Shown: one piece after another, positions 1 to 10,429 of the stretch
Layout of the letters: every line of letters starts with the position of its first letter
Numbering within the stretch: the first letter of the stretch is position 1
NCBI GenBank assembly: GCA_037179335.1
Contig: JAKZHN010000032.1
Coordinates: 1-64,000 of the forward strand
Reading direction: 5' to 3'
DNA length: 64,000 nt
Source: Cyclaneusma minus
Taxonomy: Eukaryota > Ascomycota > Leotiomycetes > Marthamycetales > Marthamycetaceae
Program-made: the position numbers and the translations under genes
The notes under the pieces: generated by a model
Databases searched by the model: none
What the model saw: only the letters and a program-made list of their open reading frames with translations
Told to the model about the DNA's origin: nothing

Positions 1-162
1 TTTAATTTATTTAATTTATTTAATTTATTTAATTTATTTAATTTATTTAATTTATTTAATTTATTTAATTTATTTAATTTATTTAATTTATTTAATTTAT
101 TTAATTTATTTAATTTATTTAATTTATTTAATTTATTTAATTTATTTAATTTATTTAATTTA
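1..162. repeat. 9-bp satellite (TTTAATTTA)n
   Basis: Perfect tandem array of a 9-bp AT-only unit, running off the left edge of the window, so its true length is unknown. It directly abuts the decayed 2.3-kb repeat that follows. The second full copy of that repeat near 44.82 kb starts with only about two such units. This is compatible with a variable simple-repeat tail of a non-LTR element lying on the minus strand, but that is inference. Confidence 0.95.
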
Positions 163-164
163 TT

Positions 165-2412
165 TTAAATAACAATTTTATATTTAATTTAATATTTATA
201 AATAAAACTGGCTTTAGCCCAATTATAATATTTATTGCCTATTTATTTAAGCCAAAATATATTTGAAAGCAAATTATACAAATATATAAATATTTTATAT
301 ATTTTAATATTTTGGTGTTTTATATTCTTTTTATTATTAGAAATTTTAATAAAAAGTTTATAATATTATTTAATTTTTAATTTATTTTTATTAAAAAAGC
401 AAATTTATAAATATTATATATATATATTTTCAAATATTAATAATATGTATTTTTTAATTTATTATTAATAAAAATAAAAATACAAACTATATTTTAAATA
501 TTAATTGCAATTAAGCAATTAATTATTATACGCTTTTGCTTTATAAAACAATTATTAAATTAAATAATTATTAGCAATTTCTTTTTAAATTATTATCTTT
601 ATATTTTCAATTTATAAAATTATAAATTTTATTTGCAGTTTTTATAATTTTTTGTATAATTATAATTTTAGCTATAATTAAAGCTATTTTTATATAATTG
701 GCCTTTTTTTGGTTATTAAAGCTATTGCTATTTAAAATATACGCTTTATTACTAGGCTATTTATATTTGCAAATTTTATATTTAAAATTTTAATAGTTTT
801 TGTTAATAAATGGAATTAAATAGGCTATAATTATTAAAATTACAATTAAAACATAAAAAAACCGGTATTAATATTACTTATATTACTCGTTTTTATTTTA
901 ATAATAGCTATTTTCTTTGCTTTTGCCATTAAATTAATATTAAATTGCTATATTATTTTTTAAAATATTATATAAATTCTATAATTTATTATAATTATTA
1001 TAATGCTTTTTTAAATTATTTGCATTAAATATAGTTTTGGCTTTAAATTAAAAATTGAGTTTATTTTTATATTTAATATTTTTAATTATATTATATATAT
1101 ATTATATATTAATTTAAAATTAGTTGTTTTATTAAAAAATAAAATCTTATTTAATATTATTGCAAAATTTAAAAATAAATTAATTATTAAAAAATATAAA
1201 AAGCATACCTTGTATATAGAAAAATAAAATTCATATTTTGCAATAAAACTTTTTAATTATTTTGTTTTTTAAGTTTTTTTAATAAATTAATTTAATATAT
1301 GCAATATATATTATTGCTTTATATTTATTATATCTAACTTTTTTTTAATTTATAATGTTTTTAATAATTCTATTATATAATATATATACGGCTTTTAAGC
1401 GTAATTAAAATGCAATAAATACAAATTATACTATGATTTTAAAAAATATATATTAAAATAATTTTATAAATAATCAAATTATTTATAATATTTATATACA
1501 TTATACGCATAATATAATTTAACATTTAGCATATAGAAAATTTTAAATATACAAAATATTTTGGCAATTAATTGCTTATTGTTAAAATTTAAATTAAATA
1601 AATTGTATTTGCAAATAAAAATCACAATTTTAATTTTCAATTTCGCAATTTTTTTTGAGCTTCAAATTTCTAAATAATTTATTAAATAATTGCAAAATTA
1701 TTAAAATTTAAATTGGCTTAATTTTAAAATAAATTAAAAACAAAAGCAAAAGCAAAAATAAAAGCTTAATTAATTTCGCTTTTGCGCGATATGCCCGCAT
1801 TTTTAATTAAACCGCTTTAGTCTTTAATTAAATTGCTTTAGCCTTTGGCTAAAGCTTGTTTATTCAATTGAGAAAAACTATTAAATAATTCCTAATTTAA
1901 AGCAAAAGGGCCTTTAAATTATTCTTAATTATTAATACCGGCAGCGCTTTTATTAGTATTATTAATAAATGCATTAATGCCTTTATTGAATATAATTTTC
2001 TAATTTAGCGTATAAATTTCGCTAATATTGCTGCCAATATTAATTCTTTTTAAAATTAAATAAAACTAATTTTTAAACTTTTTACAAGAATTTTTGCAAA
2101 TAGAATTATTGCCAAATTTATAGCTGCCAAATTAAATAATAATTATTTTGCTAAATTATCGCTTTTTAAAATAAAATCAGCTATTTTATTATAATAATTG
2201 AAAATAAATTAGTAAATAAAAATATATTATATATATTTTTTAGCTATAAAAAATAACCGCTGCTTTTTTTAAATAAAAATACTAATATTTAAATATTATA
2301 TATTAAAAGCCTTGCTTAAGTTTTTTAATAAGTAATGCTTATTTTTTACGCATTTCTAGCGCATATGCTTTATAAGGTGCCCGCAGGGCGCCCTTCTCGG
2401 CCCCGTGTGATA
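165..2412. repeat. Decayed ~2.3-kb dispersed repeat, copy 1
   Basis: The segment aligns along its length with 44822-47141, and its right end also aligns with about 37655-37870. Shared landmarks in order are a motif reading GGCTTTAGCCCAATTATAAT near the left end, AATACCGGCAGCGCTTTTAT near 1936, and a GC-rich right end (GGTGCCCGCAGGGCG, then CGGCCCCGTGT) at 2377-2409. All copies have the same orientation and differ mostly at C/T and G/A positions, as expected for RIP. No coding capacity remains. Family unknown; a minus-strand non-LTR element is one possibility. Confidence 0.75.
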
Positions 2413-2510
2413 TTTATATCCGGCTTTATTTTTATCCGGTATTAATTTTAGCATTATATTTACTATTTTGCAATAGCTTTATTTAATCCGGGGCTAATAA
2501 ATAAGAATCG

Positions 2511-2773
2511 CTTGAAATAAGGAAAGCAATTGAAATATAATAAAAATTCCTTTAAATAAAAAAATAAAAATTAATTTAATATTTAATTTAAACTTTAAAG
2601 CAAAAATCGCTTAAACTAAAAAAGCAACCAAAATATAACAAAAATCGCTTCAAACGAGAAAGAAAAAAAAAGCCAATTTAATATTTAATTCGGGCTTTAA
2701 AGCAAAAGCCGTTCAAAACGAGAAAAGCAATTGAAATATAGTAAAAATTGCTTAAAATAAAAAATAAAAAATG
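2511..2773. repeat. Imperfect ~100-bp tandem repeat, about three units
   Basis: Units begin near 2511, 2610 and 2711, each starting with a variant of CTTNAAANNAGNAAAGCAA followed by an A/T-rich stretch and a TTTAAAGCAAAA motif. The array lies just right of the 2.3-kb repeat and is related in sequence to the array at 4079-4400. Confidence 0.6.
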
Positions 2774-4078
2774 CTTTTATTTAATTAAAATAACTCGAAA
2801 TCTAAAATTTCTAATAAAGCAAATTTGTAATTAATTATAAATATTATATTTATTATTAAATTTATTATTAACTTTTTGAATAATAAATATAATATATATA
2901 AAAAACCGTTTTTTAAAAACCGTTTTTTTATATAATATTTTTTTTATTAATTATTAAAAATTATTTGGCCCCAATTTAAAAAAACTCCATTATTAATTAA
3001 AATAAAATAAAAATTTAGCCGTAAAAAAAACCGTTTTAAAAAAAAAATCGCCAGTCCCGCATTTATCCATCTTTAGCCATTTTAAGCAATTATTATTCCC
3101 AATAAAAAATAAAAATAAATTTATCGATATTTAAAAAATCCATTTAAACCAGAAAATTCGGTTTCCAAGCCCATTACACAATTAAATCTCGTCCGGGCCG
3201 TTTAAGCTTTAATAATAAAACCCTTTTTAAAGAAAATCTTGGTTTTAATTGCATTGGTTAGTATTTTTAGGCATTTGTTTATTAAAATAATTTGCTATTA
3301 TTTATTAGCAATAAAAATTTAATAAAATTTAATATTTACCGATATTATACAATGTTTTTTAGCAAAATCTTGCAAAAAAGCAGCGCTTGCAATGCTTGCG
3401 CTTTATATTTTAAAACCGTTATAATTTGGTTAGTTATAAATTTTATTAAAAACAAAAATCCTATTTATATATATTTTCTTATTAGATATAAAAATTTTAA
3501 CCGCGCCTTTATTAAAAAAAAGCCATTTTATTGATAAGCAATAGCTTAAATATAGCATTTATATAATTATAACCATAAAAAATAAAAAATAAATCTAATA
3601 TAATATAATTAGCTATAAATTTTTAATTTATTATTGCCTTTAAGCAATTAATTCTCGGCTTTTTTAAGCAAGTTTTTATTGCTTTGCTTACCTATTTTTT
3701 TTATTAAAAAAATATATATATAGCCAAAATATCCAGGCTATAATTTTTTAAATTTTTTAAATCCGGGCTTATATAATTAAAATCGTTATTTAAAATAAAA
3801 ATTAGCAAATCCTATTTTTAGCAATTATTTTAAATATATCATAAAATTTCCTTTATATTATTTTTAGTTTTATTTATAAAATATGCGTTTTTGATTTAAT
3901 AAAACTATATATATATTTCGCTAATTCTTATTTAAATTAGCAATAAGTTTTATAAATCAAAAAATTATATATATTTTTTAAATCAAAAAATCAAAAAAAA
4001 AAATTAATTCTGTATTTTAATTTTATCCGGGAAAATATAAATCCATTCCATTATATTAAATTTTTAAATTAAAATTCG

Positions 4079-4400
4079 CTTGAAATAATAAAGCAATTAA
4101 TATATACAATATTAAATTAAAATACGCTTTAAATAATAAAATAGCCAAGATACGCTAAATGTTATTTGTAATAAATTTTTTAAATAAATTAGGTTAGAAA
4201 AAAAGGAAGAAGCGAATAATATATACGGTATTAAATTATTAAATTAAAACTTACTTTAAATAATAAAGCAGCCAAAATATACTAAATCCCATTTATAATA
4301 AAAAATTTAAATAAACCAAAATAGAAAAAAAAAGGCAATTAATATATATAATATACAAATTAAATTTTGCTTTAAGTAAAAAAGCAGCCAAATTATTTGC
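4079..4400. repeat. Imperfect ~116-bp tandem repeat, about three units
   Basis: The recurring phrase CTTTAAATAATAAARYAGCC appears near 4138, 4253 and 4369 (about 115-117 bp apart). The opening motif resembles the array at 2511-2773, suggesting one diverged satellite family with two arrays. No coding potential. Confidence 0.55.
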
Positions 4401-5368
4401 AATAAAAATTTAAAATAAAACAAAAAAATATTGGGGCTATTGGGATTTAAATTGCTTGACCTTGCAATAAAGCTTGTTTTAAATAAAATTTAAAACAAAA
4501 TAATATAATATTTGCTTTAAATAAAAAATTATTTAAATTAAAATTTATAAAAAAATATCATTTAAAATAAAAAAAGCATGCAAAACTATAAAACTTATAT
4601 TATATAAAAAAAACAATGTATCCAAAAAACAAAGGCTAATATAAATAATATAAAAAGGCTTTTAAATAGCAAAGCTTTAAAAATAAAAAAATAAAAAAAT
4701 AAAAAGATTTTTAAAAATATAAAGATTTTAGCTTTTTTATAATGATAATAAAAAGCTTTAATATAGATTTCAATTTTTATAACCGCAAATTTTCTAATAA
4801 TAATTATATTCCTATTAATAAAATTTAAATTGGGCCGCTATTTGGCAAAATTATAATTATAGGCATATAATATAGCAAAAGCTTATATCATATTAATTAT
4901 AATTTGGTTTTGCCAAAAAATCATTAATTAAAATTATATTATTAATTAATAATATCCACCTAATTAATAATTTAATGAAAAAATATTATTTTTAATTAAT
5001 TTAAAATCCAATAAATCCAAATATTATTTTAAATTAAAAAGAAACTAGTAAAATAAGCTTTATATCCCTTTTTAATTAATTTCGTTAAATAATGTTTAAC
5101 CAAATTTTACCAGCGTAAATAAGCCCGATTTTACTTTAAAATTGATTTATAAAATTAATTAAATTCTTTCACAGACCACTCAAGTCTCGGAAAACATTTC
5201 GTTGGTCGAGAAACCGAAGCCGAAGCTTGACGGTTAGCACCGTAGGGTATCTTGCTTTCAGTCGCAAATCAACTAATCTCTCTGTACCTCCGATCCGAGG
5301 TACCAAAAGTCGAGACTCGAGAACGGAGAAGACAACATACTTAGTTTCAAGTTGCCTTTCTTGCAACC

Positions 5369-5925
5369 ATGGCAGTGACAGACTACCAACAGGTGCCTTC
5401 TTCTCCGCGCTTACAACACCGCTCCCACTAATAACCTACCAGCGAATCTACACACTCCTCGTCCAGATTCCTCCAGGCCGAGTCTCAACCTACAAAGCAC
5501 TCGCAGAAGCCAGCTCATCGTCTGCGCGCGCGGTAGGCGGCGCAATGCGTCGCAACCCTTGGGCTCCTGAAGTAGTGCGTACTTACTCATTCCTCTCTGT
5601 CCATTTGTGGCTAGCACTTTTCATCTTCCGCTGAGGGGTTTGGGCTTGCTGACTTGTGCGGAAGCCATGCCACCGTCTGATCGCCGCAACGGGCTTTATC
5701 GGTGGATTCATGGGCGACTGGGAAAAAGCGCCGAGTGGGCAGAATCAGAACAAGAAATTGGAGCTATTGAGAGAGGAAGGTGTGTTGTTTGATGAGAAGG
5801 GAATGCTGGTTGATAAGACAAAGCTATGGGATCGCTTTGATTTGGGGGACAGCAAGGAGGCTTTGGAAGGCTGTGTTCAGCGGCATAAAAAGCGGATAGC
5901 TTCTCAACTTGATGGGCCGGAATAG
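5369..5925 (+). CDS. Short MGMT-type alkylguanine DNA alkyltransferase domain protein
   Basis: Model of three exons, 5369-5392, 5443-5574 and 5665-5925, with GT-AG introns of 50 and 90 bp, giving 138 residues. The middle exon carries the DNA-binding helix region (IPPGRVSTYKALAEA, then ARAVGGAMRRNP). The second junction joins codons to read PEVPCHRLIA, which contains the PCHR active-site motif of O6-alkylguanine-DNA alkyltransferases. The protein lacks the N-terminal domain of full-length MGMT, so it has the size of the alkyltransferase-like (ATL) proteins. Those have Trp at the active-site position, whereas here Cys is kept, so it could still be a suicide repair enzyme. The start was chosen because only this ATG splices in frame to the conserved exon. 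It is the first gene right of the AT-rich border and converges on the Yip4 gene. Confidence 0.85.
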
Positions 5926-6250
5926 AAAGATTCATGCGGATTGCAGGCCATGTGACTTCAGGGATAATAGTGATAGTTGAAGACTCACTGCCAGAGCTCG
6001 GAGCTGTTCCACGAACCACATCGAACATGAAATTGTTTTCTCATTTCGGTGCCAGCCTTAGTAATACACATCCCTTGCCCACCCACATATCACCATGACC
6101 CTGTGTAGAAGCACCCGTTCCCAATTCCAACACCTTTCGCCGGTCTATAGTAACCTTTGCGCCCCTTCCTATCGTATCACACAGAATAGTTTGAAAACCA
6201 TTCTGCTGTCCCTGTAGTGTTTGCGTCCCCCAAGATGCATCAAAAGCCTT

Positions 6251-7310
6251 TCAGGCGATGAAGCACAGGCAGCCCAGTCCAAGGTAGAACACAAAGAGCG
6301 GGTATACGGCAATTCCGACGCGGTTCTTGACGACTCCACTGCCACCCAGAATACTGACACCCGCAGCCAGCGACCAAGCGACCAAAACGAGGTACACTGG
6401 TATCCGTGGAATCGTAGGGAGGTGAAACGCAGACAGCAGCGCCGCAATGACCAGCGGAAAGAGCGTGTAGCCGATGATGCAGACCGACTGGGCGAAGGAA
6501 CTGTTGTCCCAAACATTAGCATAGTGCCCCCCTGACCCTTAAATCCAGCCATAGCTATCTTTCAGGGGTAGTCAGTAAGAACGAGCCAACTCACATATTC
6601 CCCCCTAGCAACTTGATCTGCGCCGTAACCACCGCTTCCCCAATCCATACCATCGCAAAAACGCCCGAAAATACCACACTCTTCTGCTCCTCCCTCGCAT
6701 TGAAGCTCAGCAACAAACTCAACAACAAACAAAAAACCAACGGCCCCCACAAATCCCAATCCCGCAGCCCCTCACTCATCTCCCCCTGTCTCAATAGTGT
6801 CTCCGGATCCAACGCTCTGCCCACCAAGTTCCTCGCTTCCTCGCCTACACCCCTTACTCCTGCATTCCTCATTTGCTCAAATGCACCGCGTAGACCGGGG
6901 GTTTGGCCGGAAAACATGCTGCCGCCGAATAGGTATTTTGGATAGAGGACTTCGCGCATTTTGGACCATACGGCGAGGAGGTCGCGACGGAGTGTTTCCC
7001 ATACTGATTCGTCGATGGTGGAGTGCGAAGAGCGGTCAATACCTTGGATGCGCGAGGTGAGATAGCTTTCGTTGAGGGGGCGGGAGGAGGAGCCGGTGGT
7101 GATGGAGCCGGAGACGGGTTCGCGGTGGGAGGGTTGGAGGGGGTCGTCGAGGTCATTGAGCTCGGCTGGAGTTGAGGATTATGCGTTAGTGTATGGTAGA
7201 GAATGGGTGGCTGCCGTGAGTGGTTACGCACCATCGTCAGGGTCAATCAATGCATCGTCTTCAACGGTCGGGCTTTCGTAGTGTTCGTATGGATTTGCCG
7301 AGGATGCCAT
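6251..7310 (-). CDS. YIP4: Yip1-domain Golgi membrane protein, Yip4/YIPF6 type
   Basis: Three exons on the minus strand (7310-7232, 7165-6595, 6500-6251; introns 66 and 94 bp) encode 299 residues. The N-terminal ~160 residues are hydrophilic. The Yip1 domain begins with the DWDLWGPLVF signature near residue 162 and has five hydrophobic segments, ending VGIAVYPLFVFYLGLGCLCF. The last intron splits the conserved LLGGNISF motif and splicing restores it, which supports the exon borders. YIPF6/Yip4 proteins are multipass proteins of early Golgi and ER-exit membranes that interact with Yif1 and Rab GTPases. The start ATG sits in the first exon (MASSANPYEHYE). The gene is divergent from the RID-like gene, with about 1 kb between the starts. 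Confidence 0.9.
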
Positions 7311-8301
7311 GGTTCGCGGGGCGAGGAATTGAAAGCCGTGGAGCTTCCAGAGACTACTTATTGGCAGATGATGTTACGGCCGCGTTGTCATTCGAGGTAG
7401 GAGGAGTGGTCGCAAGTCGGGAACTGTTGCGTTCGATTCCACGTTTCCTTCTGGAGCTCAAATGCCGCTAAGAGCCACTGCGGTTAGACTACCCGTTGAG
7501 GCGGCAGGGGTCCATCTTGGCATCAAAGTACAAAATCGGCTGGCAGACCTATGTGGGACATCTGCGGACTCTCTGCGGGCAATCTTCGAGTCTACGACAC
7601 TTCTTTTCATATCATGCGGGCACACACAAAATTGGACTTTTTCCTGCTGTCAGATCTTCCGTCAGCGCAAACATCGCTGGGCGAAGACACGACATGACCA
7701 TGAACTGATGAAGTTCTCGACATGTTGAGGATTCGTTTCGAACATTTCACGTGAGCTAAGTTATCTCTGCGCGATTGCTTAAATTCCACTTCATGTCTAT
7801 TCTTCTTCTTCAAGCATTTCCTCTGTACCACAGTCTTTTCCCACCCTTTCTATTATGCTATCCACATCCTAAGTTGCCTTCATTTTCACCTTCGCCATGC
7901 CAATCCTTGCTAGTGGGCTGCACGTGACACAGATTGCTTCTTGGCTGGCACTCTATTTGCCTGCTGCCTACTCTCTGGCCCTCACCTCCGCAATCTATCT
8001 CTGCTTTTGCTACCTGAGTCCTTATTACGCCTTTGCTTTGCTTTCGTCAGTCAACCAAGCTGTCTCTTGCTGTGACTGCTAAGCAGCCTTGGGACACAAG
8101 ACGTTCTGGCGACTCGAGCTCTCTGCGGACCCACAGAATCACGGAAAGTCAAATAAGGCGCGTACACAAATACAATCGAACGCCTACCGTGGAGACAATC
8201 GGACACCCGGCTCAGAAAGAAGCACTGCCAGCAGTACGTTACTTGCGTCACTGCTTTTCCAGTACCTATCTAAGTTACTTACTGACGCGTTATATAGCAA
8301 C
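7311..8301. other. Divergent intergenic region, Yip4 / RID-like
   Basis: No supported gene. The stretch holds the promoters of the two divergent genes. Two CACGTG E-box cores are visible, at 7748-7753 (TCACGTGAG) and 7921-7926 (GCACGTGAC), followed by pyrimidine-rich DNA toward the RID-like gene that could be its 5' leader. Short ORFs here lack recognisable features. An open frame runs into the RID start from 8089, but the first residues upstream of 8302 do not look conserved. Confidence 0.5.
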
Positions 8302-10056
8302 ATGGCTAACACCGATGATGTTGATGTTTTCGAGTTCATCGATTCCGACGATGAGGCACCGCGTCGTGGGAAGACGAAATCTGTCCCGCCTATCGAAATC
8401 CCCCACGACGAAGGCGAAATACTCGATATCATGGATCTCGATGAGCCTGTAGACCTTGCTGAGGCTCTTGCTGAGGCTCAGTGGTACGACTTACAAGCTC
8501 GGGCAAGCTCCCTTCCTCCCGGCCACGTCTACGAAGACAGTGTAGACTTCGCTGGCTTTACGCTCACTCCCGGGGCGACCGTCGAGCTTCATGAACAAGA
8601 CAAGATACAAGACTTTCTGCGCATTGAGCACATTGTTCGCGACTTTACGGTAGCGGACGAACCAGTATACCTGCGTGGTCTTCTATTACGACGAACAAGG
8701 GAGATGGATACGTACCTCCCTCGGAAGCGCAATGAACTCTGCCTCTTAATTGAGACGGACCGCAAAAATCCGAAAGATCCGATCATGGTTCGGAAAGAGC
8801 TCAAAGACATCGTTAGCGTAAGAACCGCTATATTTACCAACCTGGACTTTCCGGAACTCAGCTTCCGTCATGACAGCGCGTGGGCCGGCGTAAGAGAGAC
8901 CGATATCAAAGAGGGGGGCCCTTTGGTATGCCGCTGGAAGCACCAGAAAATGTACGACATGTCACCAGGAGAAAGAAGTGGCAATCGAGTGGAGGAGCTT
9001 TTTTCAATACTTTCACCTGAAGAGTGTGACAAACATGGCATATCTGGGGTAGTCTTACGATGACACTGGAGAGGCCGGACCAGTGATGTGGCGGGAACTC
9101 TACCATCGTACATGTATGGAGACGTGTGCGCGGGAGCTGGCGGTAATGCCCGAGGAGCAAAAATGAGTGGACTGAAAGTGATATTCCTGCTGGACCATGA
9201 CAAGGTTGCCGTTGACAGCCTCCGACTCAACTTTCCACGAGCTAGGATCATTTTTAAGAGTATCTTCGACCACTTCAGCTCGGTGAACAAACACGGCGTC
9301 AACACCGAGCTTCTCGACATCCTTCACATCTCTTATCCCTGCCAACCCCACCCGCCAGTCCATGCCCGTCCTGGCAAGAATGACGCGAGCAACACTGCCG
9401 CTCTCTATTCAGTTGAGCAAATCCTCCTCAAACACCGTCCACGAATCCTCACACTTGAGCAAACCCCAGGAATCCTGACCAAAGAAAGCGGCCTCTATTT
9501 CCGCGGCCTAATCCACCAGATCACAGCAATGAACTACTCGCTCCGCTGGCGCGTGATCAATTTCGCCGAATACGGCAACGTACAACCTCGCAAGAGGCTG
9601 GTCATCCTCGCCGCCGGCCCCGGTGAGAAACTACCAGAGTTCCCCAAACCCACACATGGCCCTCGCCCCCAACTACCCTTGGTGACCATCAAAGACGTCC
9701 TCGGAAAACTCGCCCGTGATCGCATAGATCTGCCAATCTCCGTCCAACCCAGCGTCATGAATAGATTCTCTCCAAAAAACGAGTCTCCTTACAATCCGTC
9801 CCAACAACTGAAAAATTGCATTACTTGCAATGGTGGTTATAGCGATCTCCATCCTACCGGGACTCGAAGCTTCACGTTGCAAGAACTGGCTGCGTTGCAA
9901 TCTTTCCCGATCGAACACCGGTTTAGTGGTTCCGGACTTACGGCAATTCGTAGGCAGATTGGCAACGCTGTGCCGCCAATTTTTGCAAAGAAGCTTTATG
10001 AGGCTATTATTCCGGTGCTGCGCCACAGTGATCGTGAGGAGGCCGGCCGACCCTAG
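8302..10056 (+). pseudogene. rid: RID-type C5-cytosine DNA methyltransferase with in-frame TGA
   Basis: A single frame of 584 codons contains one internal stop, TGA at 9061-9063 (codon 254). Residues 1-253 carry an acidic N-terminus and a BAH-like region (LRGLLLRRTREMD, then LVCRWKH). Just after the stop comes WRGRTSDVAG, which resembles the linker conserved in RID proteins, then the methyltransferase domain: motif I GDVCAGAGG (~273), motif IV PCQ with the catalytic Cys (~347), the RID/Masc1-type EQT in place of ENV (~386), QPRKR (~428) and GNAVPP (~554). RID is required for RIP in Neurospora; Masc1 and DmtA are relatives. Either the gene is a recent pseudogene, or a 60-nt intron (9024-9083, GTGTGA...CAG) removes the stop in frame at the cost of the WRG linker, or the TGA is an assembly error. 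It ends facing the PAS gene. Confidence 0.85.
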
Positions 10057-10429
10057 CTTTCTACTGTTTGTTATCACTTCCATTAATATCCAGAACATGC
10101 AAACGCCCGTTTCAGAATTGGCTGGCAGTTTTGTCGTCTGTTATCTTTCACATCATAGAAATTACGGAGGCTTTGAAATCAAGTTTTGGAAATGCTGATA
10201 GGGAAAAGTTTCTATTCTCAATGACAAGAAGTCAAGAACTAGAGGCTAGAATACATGATCTAGAGTGGAGCTATATACCGCCTCTCAGCTAGTAGCGTCT
10301 GCGAAAACTAAGTTCCAACAGACTAAATACTTATAATGTAAGTTTACCACATCCTTCCATGCTGTTATCTGAACTGTTGAGATGCTTGACAAGCTGACAA
10401 GCTAAGGCGTAGCTGGAAATCCAATACAA
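10057..10429. other. Convergent intergenic region
   Basis: Spacer of 373 bp between the 3' ends of the RID-like gene (+) and the PAS gene (-). It presumably holds both 3' UTRs. I see no gene or repeat in it. Confidence 0.5.

Larger units (their letters stand above)
1..5165. other. AT-rich, RIP-like isochore (left block)
   Basis: Gene-empty DNA made almost only of A and T, with stop codons dense in all frames. The only ORF of any length here (80 codons near 3.3 kb) has the biased K/N/I/F/Y composition expected by chance. Contents are the satellite at the left edge, a decayed 2.3-kb repeat (about 165-2412), and two related ~100-116-bp tandem arrays. The border to normal-GC coding DNA at about 5165 is abrupt. 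Pezizomycotina produce such blocks by RIP of repeated DNA. Confidence 0.9.

Noticed and set aside
3292..3534. 80-codon ORF in the left AT-rich block
   Set aside because: Chance open frame in AT-rich DNA with K/N/I/F/Y-only composition.
9024..9083. A 60-nt intron as the preferred explanation of the RID stop
   Set aside because: It keeps the frame, but it removes the WRG linker resembling RID proteins and has a weak donor, so it is kept only as an alternative.
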